Shown piece by piece: positions 37,901 to 50,456 of a stretch of 64,000 nucleotides of DNA. Positions within the stretch are counted from its first letter, which is position 1. Each line of letters begins with the position of its first letter. The notes under the pieces are model-generated. The model was not told where the DNA came from. It saw nothing but the letters and a program-made list of their open reading frames with translations, and made no database searches. The translations under genes and the position numbers were made by a program. The stretch covers positions 25,661,484 to 25,725,483 of the forward strand of contig NC_092564.1 in assembly GCF_037975245.1 (NCBI RefSeq). The letters are read 5' to 3'. Source of the DNA: Apostichopus japonicus. Its lineage: Eukaryota; Echinodermata; Holothuroidea; Aspidochirotida; Stichopodidae.

Positions 37901-38683
37901 TTGTGAGGAAGCACTAATACCTAAGCCTCAATATTTGTGGAAAAAATCGTAAGGGTTTTCTTCTGAAAATATTTTTTAATAGTAGGCCTAACCAAAACCT
38001 TGTCATTGCATTTTGGGAGAAGTCAGATCTTCAAGTTCAAATATTGTTTTTTATTTTTCGTTAAACGGCTAACGTGGTTTTCTTGCGAGGTATATACGGC
38101 GTAACTTTCGATGAATGCTAAAAGGTAGGATAAGCCAAGGCCTACCTAGTTCTCATTAATTGTTCCTACATTCAATTTAATGCCCAACGGGAGGAACTCG
38201 TATAAATATTAACAGACTGGTGCACATTGTAATTGATAAAGTTTCCTTGCTGAAGTTTTCCTGCACTGATTGTATCGATCGTTTGTACTTCTAGTAGCGC
38301 AGTTTTCTTTGTTACTCTTATTCTTAACGGCTTAAGTATATGCTTACTCTGTGGTTGAATATTTTGGAAAGGCTTAGGAGACATTACTTGATGTTGAGTT
38401 TACTGACTCTTTTCTGCATCACAGTTTATTCTAACCCATAGAAGCTCTGCTATATAAAGCGGCTGAGAATACCCTACGTTTACAGATTATACGAGATTGT
38501 ACTTCTTTACGCGCGTATAATCCCTATTCAGGTGCACTGAAGCGAAGCCCTAAGCCGCGTAGACACGGCGTAGACGCCGCGTAGAAAGTCGCGTACAGAA
38601 ACGTATAACATCGTATAATCGCGTATAATCGCATAGATAAACGTAGAGTATACGTCTACGCGAGTTATACGTGAGCGGTACTG
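34989..38683. mobile_element. TIR DNA transposon with TA target duplication, pogo/Tc1-like, 3.7 kb
   Basis: Ends are perfect inverted repeats starting CAGTACCGCTCACGTATAAC, flanked by TA on both sides. Subterminal regions are crowded with CGTATAA and CGCGTAGA words in opposite orientations, and an inner inverted match (GAATAGGGATTA) lies about 160 bp in from each end. The TA duplication and CAGT start suit pogo/Tigger in the Tc1-mariner superfamily. No transposase was recognised. It sits in the intron between the SET exons of copy A; copy B has no such insert. Confidence 0.75.
36184..36384 (-). pseudogene. Short zinc-ribbon-like open frame inside the TIR transposon
   Basis: 66 codons with CQGCNNSLLGQNGMQINRC-type sequence, that is C-x2-C then C-x2-C (RCQAC), followed by no known family signature. 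It may be a fragment of captured host coding sequence or chance. I do not recognise it. Confidence 0.25.
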
Positions 38684-39306
38684 TACCTTATAAACACCCA
38701 TCCCTCTCTCCCCAGTCCTCCCCTCTTCCCAATTTATTATTCTTAGCTCCACGATCCACTTACAGGTGACTACATGTAAAACTTGTAAGCATGGCTATGC
38801 ATTTGTTTTGTTTTTCATAAAAAAAAATTGTTTTTTTCTTTTAACCAATGTTTAGGCTAGATTTTCTGCACTTAACTTAGTGCATTGTTTTGTGCCAGCC
38901 CCTCCCTACCTCTAGAAAAAAGTTCCTCCCTCTCTTCCACATTCCACAAAACATTAAATATCAACCTCTGGCCATGCTACCCTGAGTCCTCCCCCCCCCC
39001 CCCTCCCTCCATCTGACAAATCTTCTGAAAGGAGACTTTTATTTGTAGAAATGTGTACCTAAAATTCTAGGGTAAGTTAGGTTACTCCCCAAAAATTACT
39101 AGTGCCTTTCATTTTCTCCTGGCAATAATAACATCCTTCTCACAAATTAGTGATTGATATAGTCAAAATTTGAACCCTGAATGTTGTGAATATTTATAGA
39201 AAAAAAATATGCATATTTTAAATTGTTATCTTTGATGTTGTGAATAGTCATAAAACAAATTAAACATATACAGACCATAAAATGGGAAGCAAACATTTTA
39301 ACTTAC

Positions 39307-39466
39307 CATTCTATAATTCCACCATTCTCATACAAGTACATGGCGGTGTTGCCAGCTTCCTTGGTTCTAGCTCTATTGGATGCCTCCTCAGGAGAAATGA
39401 TTTCTCCTCTTTATTCTAGCTAGAAATCACCTTGCCTGATTTCCTTTGTTGCAAACACTTCCCTTC
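39307..39466 (-). pseudogene. SET N-terminal exon, copy A
   Basis: After CATCTTGACAG, ending TG|GTAAGT. Encodes REVFATKEIRQGDF, a TAG stop, LE, a TAA stop, RGEIISPEEASNRARTKEAG, then YENGGIIE. Leaves in phase 2, which with the first base of the next exon gives Cys, as in family YCxDAT. 160 bp. Confidence 0.8.
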
Positions 39467-40942
39467 CTGTCAAGATGTTAAAAAAGAAATGGGTTGAACA
39501 GGGAAAGAAAATAGAAGAATTCTTTGATGTTGCATTCAATGTCTTCAACCTTGGACAGCCTCACTCCCCCATACCATATCGGATTGGGAACAATCACAGA
39601 ATACCATACACAGTTTGTGTTCTGCAAGTGATTCTGTTCTTAAATAATCTCCCTTCTTTCTGCTCACCACCATCCCTCCATCTGTACAACCATTATAATG
39701 ATACAGTAATGTTATCAAGACCAACTCACCCACCCCCCCCCACCCCAGAAAAGGAAAGTGTCATAAAGCTGTTTCAACAGTACTCTGCATTACCCTGGTA
39801 CTATACATATTACAAAATATGAGACAGACACTGGGCATGATCCAACCCCCTCACCCCCACCCCTCCCCACAGGTGGCAGGACAGAAAATTGGATTGTCTT
39901 GATAATAGTACTCCATTGAGCAACAATAAATGGAGGTACCTTCCTTTTTTAAACTTGATAAATTTACCTCAATTGGACATTCAATCAATTTATGTGTTCA
40001 TGTAGAATATATGAGAATAGTTTGGAAAGTAAAGATTTCCAGTTGGCCTTTCCTATGTAGTATGTAAGCTAATGCTTGATCAATTACACTTTGAAAGCCA
40101 AAACTACATTCTGTAGAATACTTTCAAGTGGTTACTGTAAGCTCTTGTTTAGGGTTTATCATTCAGGTATGTTATTGCCCCGACTTTTCCAACATTTGAA
40201 TCCCACAATCAATAAGAACATTTCTTGTCAAGTTCTATTTATTTTACTAAAATACTTTTCTCAGTGTTACCTTGCTGATTGATTTCTAATGGTGGTCTTT
40301 CTTCAGGAAACACTTACCACAGTTAGAGGTTGAAAAAGTTAGAGATATCTTTGAAGCCCTGCGAAAGGTTAAAACCCTCTATCATACTTAGTCTTGTTAA
40401 GACCATAGTTTCAGCTGCTTCAGTGTACACAGAGTACACCTTCCTTCTTTACACAAAGCTGAACACATCTTTGCTCAGAGTCCCCCCCCCCCATACTTGA
40501 TGTTTATATTCATTCCTAGGGTCTTGTACATTTCTCAATAGTTATCTTATCGTTCTGAGCTAAACGGTCTTTTCGATGTTTTAAGGCAGATTTGCCAAAG
40601 TAAAGTGAAGCAGCTAAGCAGATAGCCAGAAGGGCTCACTCCTTCATACATTCATGTATGTCCTGCATCCCACCCTCATGATTTGCTCTGTAAACACTGA
40701 TCACCATTGCAGAGCAATTTTGTACAAATCCCGCATCTCTTATATGAATCAAGATTCATGTTGTTTGGAGGAATGTCCAAGATTTTTGTAACGGACAGAA
40801 TCCTCAGCCAGGTGGTATTCAGTGAACGATCTCCTTCAGATACTGGGTATACTGGAATTTATCTTAAACATGTTTCTCCATACCCTATTAAAGTTTAACT
40901 ATGAAGTAAATATTTACTCATGCCTTGCAATTTCTTTCTTAC

Positions 40943-41135
40943 CTTCTTTCACCACAGTAAATCTGTTTGCCCATAGTCGTACCGAAGTTCTTGACCATGT
41001 TTTATGTCTTTTAGGGCAAACAAACAGAGACAGACTCTTCCTTCAAGTATTTGTTTCTTCATAACAGAATTGGCCTCCCTGCCAATCTCATCATTTACCA
41101 TCTTTGCAACACAGGCTGTGTCTGTAGCATCAATA
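40943..41135 (-). pseudogene. SET C-terminal exon, copy B
   Basis: Frame is continuous from IDATDTACVAKMVNDEIGRE through GRVCLCLFALKDIKHG, QELRYDYGQTDL and LW, then a TGA where copy A has AGA. This exon is the better preserved of the two. Confidence 0.8.
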
Positions 41136-41885
41136 CTGAGGGCAACAAATTGAAAGTTTAAGTGGATTATAAAAACAATTCAGAATGACTATGAAACCAA
41201 AGGAGCAGGACTGAACAACTGTAAAAGTTGACACACTGTATAGAGAGCTGCATAGACAGATCACCCATTGTATATGATAGTACAAGCCAAAATGAATTTT
41301 TAACAGGTTAAATAGGAAAATGAATGTAACATTCTGGAGAAATTTGATTCAAGTCATATGTTTTGATGTACATTTGAAGTTGTCTCTTTTCACACAAAAG
41401 TCAACCCAAGCATAAAGTATGATTCCTGATTTGCAAGTTATTCATTCCAAGGTGCAAACATACAGTAGTTTGTGAAAGGTAAAAAAAAACGCTTTGTTGT
41501 CAGTGCGTAACTCTGACATCACCCTCGTTTGCTTCAAGTCCACTTCTGGTGAAAAATCAGTGTAATTCAAAGGTGATATCTCGCTCCATCAGACAAATCT
41601 TTGGAAAGTAGACTAGGTTTTATTTGTAGAAATATGCAGCGAATATTCTCAGGGAATTAAGGCTACGCCATGAAAAATAGTAGTGCCTTTCATTTTCTCC
41701 TGGTAATAATAAAATCCTACTCACAAATTAGCAAGTAGTGTGACATTCGAACCCTCCATTTTGTGAATATTTATAGAACAAAATATGCATTTCAAAGTTT
41801 AAATTGTTATCCTTAATGTTGTGAATAGTCAAAGAAAAATAAACATTTACAGACCATAATATGGGAAGCAAACATTTTAACTTAC

Positions 41886-42044
41886 CATTCTATAGTCCAC
41901 CATTCTCATAAAAGTACAAGAAGGTGTTGCCATCTTCCTTGGTTCTAGTTATTTTGAATGCCTCCTCAGGAGAAATTATTTCTCCTCCATACTCTAGCTA
42001 GAAATCACCTTGCCTGATTTACTTTGTTGCAAACACTCCTCTTC
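41886..42044 (-). pseudogene. SET N-terminal exon, copy B
   Basis: Encodes GRGVFATK, a TAA stop, IRQGDF, a TAG stop (shared with copy A), LEYGGEIISPEEAFKITRT, DGNTFLYFYENGG. One base is lost near the donor (159 against 160 bp), so it no longer joins the next exon in frame. Confidence 0.8.
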
Positions 42045-42827
42045 CTGTCAAGATGTCAAAAAAGGAATGGATTGAAAAAGATTTTCTGATACAGGGAAAG
42101 AAAATAGAAGAGTTCTTTGATGTTGTGTCCAATGTCTTCAATCTTGGACAGCCTCACTTCCCGCGTTCCATATCGGATTGGGAACAATCACAGAAGGCCA
42201 TACACAGTTGGTGTTCTACAAGTGATTTTGTTCTTAAATAATCTCCCTTCTTTCTGCTCACCCCCATCCCTCCATCTTTACAACCATTATAATGAAACAG
42301 TAATGTTATCAAGACCAACTCTTCTAAATGAACACCCCCCATCTCCCCACTCACAAAAAGGACAAAACAAAATGAGAGAGACACTGGGCATGACCCCCTC
42401 ATACCCCCACCCCACCCCAATCCCAGTGGCAGGAAGAAAAATTGCTTTGTATTCATAATAGTATTCCATTGAGCAACAGTTAATGGCGGTAATTTCCATA
42501 TTGGAACTAATCAATTTACCTCACTGGGACATTTAGTCATCTTGTGTGTTCATTTAGAATATGAGAACAGTTTGGAAAGTAAAGACCTCAAGGTCAGTGC
42601 TTTTTGAAACTTCTAGCAATTTAAGCATGCCAAAATTTAGGGCCAATACAGACTACCTTTAACATACTGTACTCCAATGTCAGTAAAAGCAATTTGACCA
42701 ACGTTCAAGTTGAAATCTTTAGTGTTAGTTTTATAGTTTAAGCTGTGGATCATTTCCCACTTGAATCTGATGCACTATCATACAGAATATCCTAAAAAGG
42801 CATTAAATGATTTTTTTTACATCTTAC

Positions 42828-42927
42828 CAATGGTATCAATGATGAACCTCACTTGAAAGTCTTCCTTATCACACTCTGATTGTACATGATGGAGGCAGTC
42901 CTGGTGTAGGGTGATCTTATTATGAAA
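42828..42927 (-). CDS. Exon upstream of the SET domain, open
   Basis: Between TTATGTAG and ATTG|GTAAGA. 33 codons, FHNKITLHQDCLHHVQSECD then KEDFQVRFIIDTI, leaving in phase 1 so that the split codon with the next exon is Gly and the product reads IDTIG-R, the start of the SET domain. The exact phase match to both SET copies supports it. It occurs once. Confidence 0.6.
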
Positions 42928-42928
42928 C

Positions 42929-45900
42929 TACATAAAAAAGAGAGATAACATCACAAAACATTTAAAATCATAAAAACAATACAAATGCAATGACATTGAA
43001 AGCAGTAAGTTAAAAGCAGAAGCAAACTGGATGATGTCCCATAAGTCGCCGCTTAAGAAATAATTACTACTGTTTAATCTAATAATAGGTAGAAAGTTTA
43101 AGGAAAGAATTCTTTAATATGGTTTGTTTGATTTTTTTTTTCCATTTTGTATCAGAGACATGTTGCTCTGAAAATGAATATTTGTTAAAAACAAATCCAA
43201 GTGGCAAGGTATGATCCAGAGTAGTTAAGACTCACAGCAACTTTTGATTATTTATAGCGTCCACACCAAAGATAGCCACTTAAGTACCAGCCATAACTAG
43301 TGATTATCTATTGGCAGATGATATTTCCTTTTGCACAAGTGTAGAATCCAAATTCATTTATAATCAAATGAGTTATTGGTTAAATGATAAAAAACAGGTT
43401 GGAGTGGAAATTTACCCTTATAAAATGGGAGTTTTCATTTGCATTCAGTAATTTATTTTGTTATTTTGAGGTTAATAGTAAGGGGCTGGTTTAGAAAATA
43501 TCATGGTCCATGGTAGCCCCCTACTTTAAAGGTACAGAAATATTGCAGCACTCTATCAGTACCTGTTGGCCAACAGCCGGCTGTATGTTTAAAGTGAGGT
43601 TTTGCAGCTGATAAACTTTTGCAGAACTTTGCTTAAAACTAACTTGTTAGTTTTGTTGAAATACCAACAAAGACATCACGGTGAAATTTGTCAAATGTAG
43701 AGATAATTGTTTATAGACCTAACTTGATCAGTACCTCTAAACAAAATGTGATCTCTAGAGTGACTCACCATGAACCAACTGGAATATGCCCTCAACAATT
43801 AGCTTTGAATATATAAACATTTTTTTGCACAGTAAATGTGTGAAGAAATTCTAGTTTCTGTATGGGACTGAAGTTACTGTTACATTTTCTTGAAAGTAAT
43901 TATCAAAATATATGAAAATGCATTTAAGAAATAGAAGCTTCTATACTATGTTTTCATTCATCAACATTTTGGCAGTTTGAGAAGATAACAGGTCATTTTG
44001 TCCCACTACCAGTTTGCACACTACCAGTGTGCCTCCCAAGTAGAAATCCTTTCAAATTCCCACATACCTAACAGTTTGCCTCCTCACATCTATCCAATGT
44101 GTACTTTTAAAAATTGCCAGATGCTGTTATGAATATTCAAATATTAGGATTAACTCTCAGATATTAGTGACAAAATGTCATGTTCAGCAAATTTAGAGTG
44201 GAATATCATATGTTCAGACAGGTGCTTTATTGCTGAGAAGTGATGAAGGTCAAATGTGGGTCATCAACATGCATAAATTTGATGTGATTTAAGTAACAAT
44301 GAAGTTTTAATTTCATTGTTTAGATATAAAAAGTTGTAAATAAGGACAATGTTCCACATGAACAATTTACTTAAATGGCACAGGCCTTAGCAACTCATGA
44401 ACATAAGCCATCAATGCCAACAACCAATCAGGTGATGAGCTGAGACTTGTAATCACATCAGCAACTTAAAAGGAATTAAACCAATGCTCCCCTTTAAGAT
44501 CACTACTCTCAGCTAATTCATCAGAGTCATCCAGGCACCTGATAGACAACAGCAATAGGACAAACCAAACTTTTCAAACCTACTTTTCTAATATCAAATA
44601 TCACCTGTACTCATGTACACATTCCATCAATGACAAGGACCATGTGTCGAGCTGAGACTTGCAATCTCATCCACTCAGGAAGGATAATTAATATTCATCA
44701 TATAAGTAAGATATTTTGTAACATTTTAGTTCAATAACACTATTTTCATTTTTAAGATGTAATGGCTGAATTGTATGCATTTATGATAGTATTTCTTTGC
44801 TCTACCATGTGGTGAGCAAGTTGAGCAGGAGCCAGTAGGAGTCAGCCTAGCTAGAAGTTAACCTTAGACAAAACAAAAATAATAATTTGCATGCAGAGAG
44901 GAAAAATGTTCTTTTTCAATCAGTTTAGTTACTGAAATATAATGGAATATATGCATTCGTACTGTCCAACAAACATGTCATTTTGGGTCTTATTAACCAA
45001 GTATGGTATCACTCTAGTATGCATTTTGTAGAGATATTTTGTTCACAAGCTCATTGTCACATACACACCCAGACACCAACTTGATTGCATAAATTTTAGT
45101 TGCCTCCAGTATGGGAAGTAATTAACAAGGAGCCAATCAATTGTTTCAAGACAATACAACTCACTGATGTATGGTGTTGTCTCCTTCTTCAGCATCATAA
45201 CTACTGTGTTTATATCTTTGGCATCAATCATTTTGTCTATATAAAAGAAAAATATGTAATGACAATCTAGACCAGTAGAAATATCATGGCTTGCTTGCAC
45301 TACTGATCATTATTTCGCATGAAATGATACAGTAGTTAGTGTGAACTTTTCATTGTTTACCAACAATTAATCACATAATTAAATTAGTAAGGGATGAGTT
45401 TGCATATGACCAACCACCAATAAAAACGACTTCCTTGCCAAAAATGAGCTATTAGCCACAAAAGTTGTTATTAATTAACTTTTACTAAAAAGTGCAAATT
45501 GTTCAAATCTGCATTGTTGATAAAGTAATGATAATAATCATATTTACATGAGTTCAATCCAAATGGAAAAAATAAAATAATGTTATAGCCATACAGGAAT
45601 TAACATTCTAGTTTAGCAAATTTAACAAAATGGTAAAATATTCTCCAATATGATTATTTCTCCCCAGTACATGTTAACACCTACAGTAATCAACCAAGAA
45701 AATTTGGTAAAAAAACCACAATTATTAAATGTAACAGTCAATGTTATGTTTTTGGACTAATTGGCATTAGAATGGAATGATCCACACAACACAAATACAA
45801 CTTTATGAAATGTAACAAAACATTCACCCAATTATTGGCATGTAGAAATCTTGTATTGGTCCATAAAATTTGTTTTTAAAAATTTTATGTTTGAGTTATA

Positions 45901-48637
45901 ATAAAGTTTTAAAATTTTGGTAAGGTCAATTTATGTTGTACAGCAGCACATCCCATGCTTGATGAAATTTTACCTACTTTATAGTTGTGTATATATTGAA
46001 AACTTAATTCATAATTAATTTATGGTATGAGTAACTATATACTGTAACCCAAGATTCCATTATAAGACATACACACACACATAATCACACAAAAACATGC
46101 AGACTTCACTATGTCTGATCAAACCTCTCACCTCTAATCTAGGATTTTAACTTTCTTGCTGGTCTCTTCGCACAAGTCCCTTGAATGATGATCTTTGAGC
46201 TTTGCATGGTGATTATCACACTGAAAATAAACAAGGTTTGAGGTTAAAATGACGCATTCATAGTTTTAAACAGCTATGGACAACTTTTCTGGGAGTCCTC
46301 CTGTTCCAAAGTTTAATCTTTCCCTACCCCTCCTCCACACCAGTACCCACCATTCCCAAGTAGCCTCCTTTACTCTCTTCTGCCCCCTCCCATACAATAT
46401 GACAGGGAAAACTTGTAATACATGACTCGTAGACTGCTTCATTAACACTACTATGCCAAGAGTTTTAAAATGTCTTTGAATCCTAATTGTCACAAGCAGT
46501 TGACAAACTGTCCATACTTATCATGCCTTATCGATAACACAATGGCAATCCAATATTTGCAAATATTTAAGTACAATCACAAACAACATTAGCAATGGCA
46601 CTACATCCAGGCCAGCCAAGTTGGTGTGATCAACAAAAATCAAAATTATGTTTCAACTGGATTCTCGACTCTGATATTCTTGTCCCGGCCTTCACTCTGA
46701 TTCTGACTTGGCTTGGACTCAGGACACGTTGACTTGGACTTGATTTTGGACAAGTGAACCTGGCTTAGAGCCCTGCTATATGTCTCACTATTGGTTGCTC
46801 AGATCATATTAATTAGGTCACATGGGAAAATACTATATTTTATGAATTTTTAAATGGTAAATCTGAACTTCTTCAAATTGGCTGGCCTGGAGATACTGCT
46901 ACTGAAGTTGTGATTTTACTTAGATATTTGTAAAACATTAGATTGCCATGATTGTAGTTGTATAAACAATGATGAACCATATATAAAAGTGCTTTTCCAA
47001 TGTAACAGCATGTTGGGCAAGGAAATGACAGCTACTGTAAAAAGGAAAGAGAACAGAATTAAAAATTACAGGACAAACATGAAATTACAACCACAAAAAT
47101 TAAAAAATTACAGAAACACATTCAACATTAATCAATAAGAAAAGCCACTGTAAACTTGGATAAAAACAGTTCAGCACTGCAAGCAACAATTCCTGCTTTC
47201 CTGAAATGATGCAAGTGAAAGATAGTATAATTGACCCATGAACAGACAAGAGACACACCCCTTCACAGACCATACTTTGCTATAATCATGTCAATTAGTT
47301 CATTTTTCATTGCTATTTTATGTCTATTTGAAACTCATCAGTTCAACAATGTTATATGCTTTGAGGATGAATTTGAAAATTATGTCAACAAACATCACAC
47401 TTTTTACAAAATATTTAACCAAGGCATAATAGCGCAACTGATGAATTTGATTTGGTATCCACCATGTTGTACGATATCAATATTTAAGCAGGTAATCATT
47501 TAAACACTTTAAGATGGCAGCAAAATGTATTGATTAGCTGCAAACTCTCCTGTCCATCAAAAAATCACTGCAATATGCCATATATTCAAGTCACAATTCA
47601 TTCTCTGAATACTTTATTTCAACATACTTCCATCTATTTCTATCTGCAGGTTTTCCTTCCAGTGTGTCATCACTTAAATTCTTTACTCTAGTCACCATCA
47701 AAATCTGAGTAACTACTGTACAGTATAGGATTGCCCCTCTGTGAAGATACAAATAAATTAAAACATGGTTACTATCTTAGAAACTTACATGATGGGTTAT
47801 TCAATACATTATGGGTCCAAAAGTGTGGCATTTTGATAAAATATTTACTTTCAAAATTTAACAAAAGTATTGTGAGTAAATATTATGACATAAAAATAGT
47901 ATTTTTATTGCATGTGCTACCAAGAAACCAAGCTCATTATCTCCAAGTTAATAAAAGTCTTCAGTCTCAAAACCTTGTTTGATTATACATATTAGCTTCA
48001 CCTTTTTATAACATTTCATACTATTAGTATTATCTCAACACAAATTTGTTACAGTACTTGGCTATCAAAGATTTCAATAACTATCAGGGTTGAAACTGAA
48101 ATTTCCTTACTTTTCCAGGATTTTTCGCTGGACAAATCAAAGTTATCCACTGCCGAATAAAGTTACTGACTGACTGGAGTAACATCACACAACACAAAAC
48201 ATGGTCTAGCCACTTACAACATCTTCAGATCTAGCTGGAATAGAGTTACTGACTGACTGGAGTCACATCACACAATATGAAACATGGTCTAGCCACTTAA
48301 AGTACTGCATCTTTAGATCTAACAGGTGAGACCTTGTGAACTGTGAAGGGTTATTTCTAACAGGAGACCTTTTGAACCGTGAAGGGTTATATCTGAAAGT
48401 AACTTGCAATAAAAGTACTTTTGATTAAGGGCAGAAGTACAGGATGCTACTACAATTGCATGCTGTTTGAGCAGAAAAGGAGAGAGCTAGATGCTGTCAT
48501 TCAAATTGGAAGAACAATGTGAGTTCCTTAATAAGAAAAGGCAGTAATTTTACTTGTCAAAATATTAGAACTTTACTTCTTACACTGTGTGAATATGATA
48601 CTTTTCACAAACATTTCCTACTTACATTTGTCCTCAC
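42929..48637. other. Intron or intergenic sequence with two weak exon candidates
   Basis: Mostly AT-rich without recognisable genes. Two minus-strand stretches look exon-like: 45165-45236 (MIDAKDINTVVMMLKKETTP, between TATATAG and GTGAGT) and 46132-46220 (CDNHHAKLKDHHSRDLCEE, after TATTTTCAG). Their phases do not chain convincingly, and the second contains a stop near its end. Confidence 0.3.
48161..48330 (+). repeat. Direct repeat, 83-bp unit, two copies
   Basis: AGTTACTGACTGACTGGAGT begins at 48161 and again at 48244, each followed by ATCACACAA and ACATGGTCTAGCCACTTA. Confidence 0.85.
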
Positions 48638-48765
48638 CAGTACTTAAGCCGCAATCTTTGGCCTTTGTCCTTCACCTGGTGTTGCCTGGCTACATGGTGT
48701 GCAAGGTAGAGGACATGCTTCCCACAACTGACACACTGTATTGCACATCTATTCTCCATATTTGC
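48638..48765 (-). CDS. Zinc-finger-like exon, possibly 5' part of the SET gene
   Basis: Between TCCTATAG and TACTG|GTGAGG; open from an early ATG: MENRCAIQCVSCGKHVLYLA, then HHVARQHQVKDKGQRLR. CVSC...HHVARQH fits C-x2-C-x9-H-x4-H, a finger type I associate with invertebrate SET-like proteins (inference). Linkage to the downstream exons is unproven. Confidence 0.4.
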
Positions 48766-49139
48766 CTATAGGAGAATATACGAGAATAAAAAAAATTGCT
48801 GTATCAAAGATTATATGAGATTCTGTATGGAAGGATCGATAAACATTTTGTCTGTGAGTCAAGAAAAGTATCTCAATGGGACATAATTAAAGTAATCGTG
48901 TGTTGAAGCAGTGAAGCCTTGAGAAAAGTGAGGCAAAGAGCCAGATCATTTATAAGTCGTCATACATACATTGTCCATTCGACTTTGAAAACGGAATTTG
49001 ATTTTACCCATTTTTCCGAAAGGGTAGGTGTACTTTTCACAAGAGAGACATGTTATGGTGACCAGATCAGAGTAGTAATTACTATACTCCTGACTTATAA
49101 GAACCAACTTTGAAACATTTTCTCGCCTCTTATGAACAA

Positions 49140-49290
49140 GTGGAGTGCTTTATTTATGCAACTTTTAATGTCTGGAAAGTGTCATTTCCGGTATCAGAGA
49201 AGCATATGGCAAACATTTTCTTGCTTGTATTATTTTAGTGCTCCACTCAGATAGTGTCATAGTTGTCCCAGGAAAATGCAGTGAAGAAGC
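49140..49290 (+). mobile_element. Diverged fragment related to the hAT-like MITE
   Basis: GCAACTTTTAATGTCTGGAA, then GTGTCATTTCC and CATTTTCTTGCTTG track the interior of 2950-3248 with many changes. Ends not visible. Confidence 0.45.
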
Positions 49291-49899
49291 AACCCTCCCT
49301 CCACCTTCCACCCCACTCCCCTCCCTCTTTCCACACACCTACTTTTGTGTAATATTTCCATATTAGTCTGTGCATGAAGTTTTCAGTTAAATGTTAATGT
49401 TGCAAAGTGGGTAGTAGATTATGCAGGATAACAGATCCCACCTTATGAAGTGAGAGTGCAAACAGTTTGATGCATATCTACATTCAGTCTCATATTGTCA
49501 TCAATAGATGAGATGTTATCACGAGTAGTGGCTTGAGTGTGTTGTATTGCCTACAAAGCTTTGTCCAAACATGGTAAGTGAATATCATTAGGCCTTTAAA
49601 TCATAGTTGAGTAAATTTATGCAAATTGCCTGTAATTAAAGTTACTATCCAGAACATACCTGGCTATAGGCTTTGGCCTAGCCTACCCCAAGACTCAGAT
49701 TACTGGCTAGGCTTTAGCCTGCTTTACTGCTTAGGCCCTATACCCTTTTGCCACACTAACTAATACATTGTTGGGAATATGTTGCAAATGGAGAATGTGT
49801 TTGAATATTTGTACAATTCTAGTAGATATATTAATAGACTGAAATATTATAGGCTTCGTTATGACCTAGGCGAACCTATGTTAGAATCTTACTCTTCAG

Positions 49900-50443
49900 A
49901 CTGGAAAGAACTGTGACCATACGCCAAAGAAATACGCCAAGGTGGATGTGGTTTTGTTCTGTATTTGTACGCCACACTATCTAAGCGGAGCACCACCATC
50001 GGTTGGCGTGGAGCATACACAAAAAGTTTTGGTCAATAATGCCTCCCAGATCGCAGGAAATGGCACTTCCCGGACCATATAACTTACATCTGTATTTGTA
50101 TATTTGGAGGTTTCGTGTAATGAAAATTTGGGTGAAATCATCATGCGTAATGGGGATAGTAATATATTAGTACCACCCTGGAACACATCACATGACCCTC
50201 CATGCATGGTACGCACCTATTTACTGTGTGAAAGTTTCTCCAGATTTATTAAACTCGATGGTATGAACCATGTTGCATCACTTGCAATGTTGCGGCTGAA
50301 TTTTCCTCCACGCTTACGTGATACGCCACGCCAACTGTCGTACTTTTCCTTGGGGCAGTAATGTACACCGTACGCCAAATTTATTGGCGTACACTTCCAT
50401 ACGCCAAAGATCTTTGTGTGAAAGGTCGTACTTTCCAGTATGG
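49900..50443. mobile_element. MITE with 8-bp target duplication (CTCTTCAG), 544 bp
   Basis: Target copies at 49892-49899 and 50444-50451. Ends ACTGGAAAG and CTTTCCAGT (right side with four further bases). Subterminal TACGCCA words occur in both orientations. The 8-bp duplication suits hAT or P-type transposases. Its interior (about 50037-50095) is the reverse complement of the core of the MITE at 2950-3248. Confidence 0.7.
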
Positions 50444-50456
50444 CTCTTCAGTAGAC

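Larger units (their letters stand above)
34038..40080 (-). repeat. SET-gene duplication, copy A (interrupted by a transposon)
   Basis: Two homologous stretches (34038-34525 and about 39005-40080) match 40868-41355 and about 41588-42610. The 4.4 kb between them is absent from copy B and includes the TIR element at 34989-38683. Confidence 0.8.
40868..42610 (-). repeat. SET-gene duplication, copy B (compact)
   Basis: Copy without the transposon; its intron between SET exons is about 750 bp against 5 kb in copy A. Includes about 560 bp of conserved intron upstream of the N-terminal SET exon. Confidence 0.8.
34110..48765 (-). pseudogene. KMT5A/SETD8-like SET-domain gene remnant, partly duplicated
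   Basis: On the minus strand a possible zinc-finger exon (48638-48765), an open exon (42828-42927) and two SET exons in duplicate give the order zinc finger, pre-SET, SET. SET motifs read FATKEIRQGDF, GEIISPEEA, CIDATDTACVAK, MVNDEIG, CLFALKDI, ELRYDYG and DLPW, as in the KMT5A-like lysine methyltransferases: the GxG-type opening, the substrate-site Y of YDYG, and a VND in place of the usual NHS. Every SET exon has at least one stop or frameshift and one stop is shared, so the SET part is dead. Histone methylation is the family role; nothing here indicates expression. Confidence 0.7.

Noticed and set aside
39475-42241. Plus-strand frames (GKKIEEFFDV..., 39475-39822 and 42053-42241) conserved between the SET duplicates
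   Set aside because: The similarity is explained by the duplication; the frame is not kept between copies after LGQPH, and no family was recognised.
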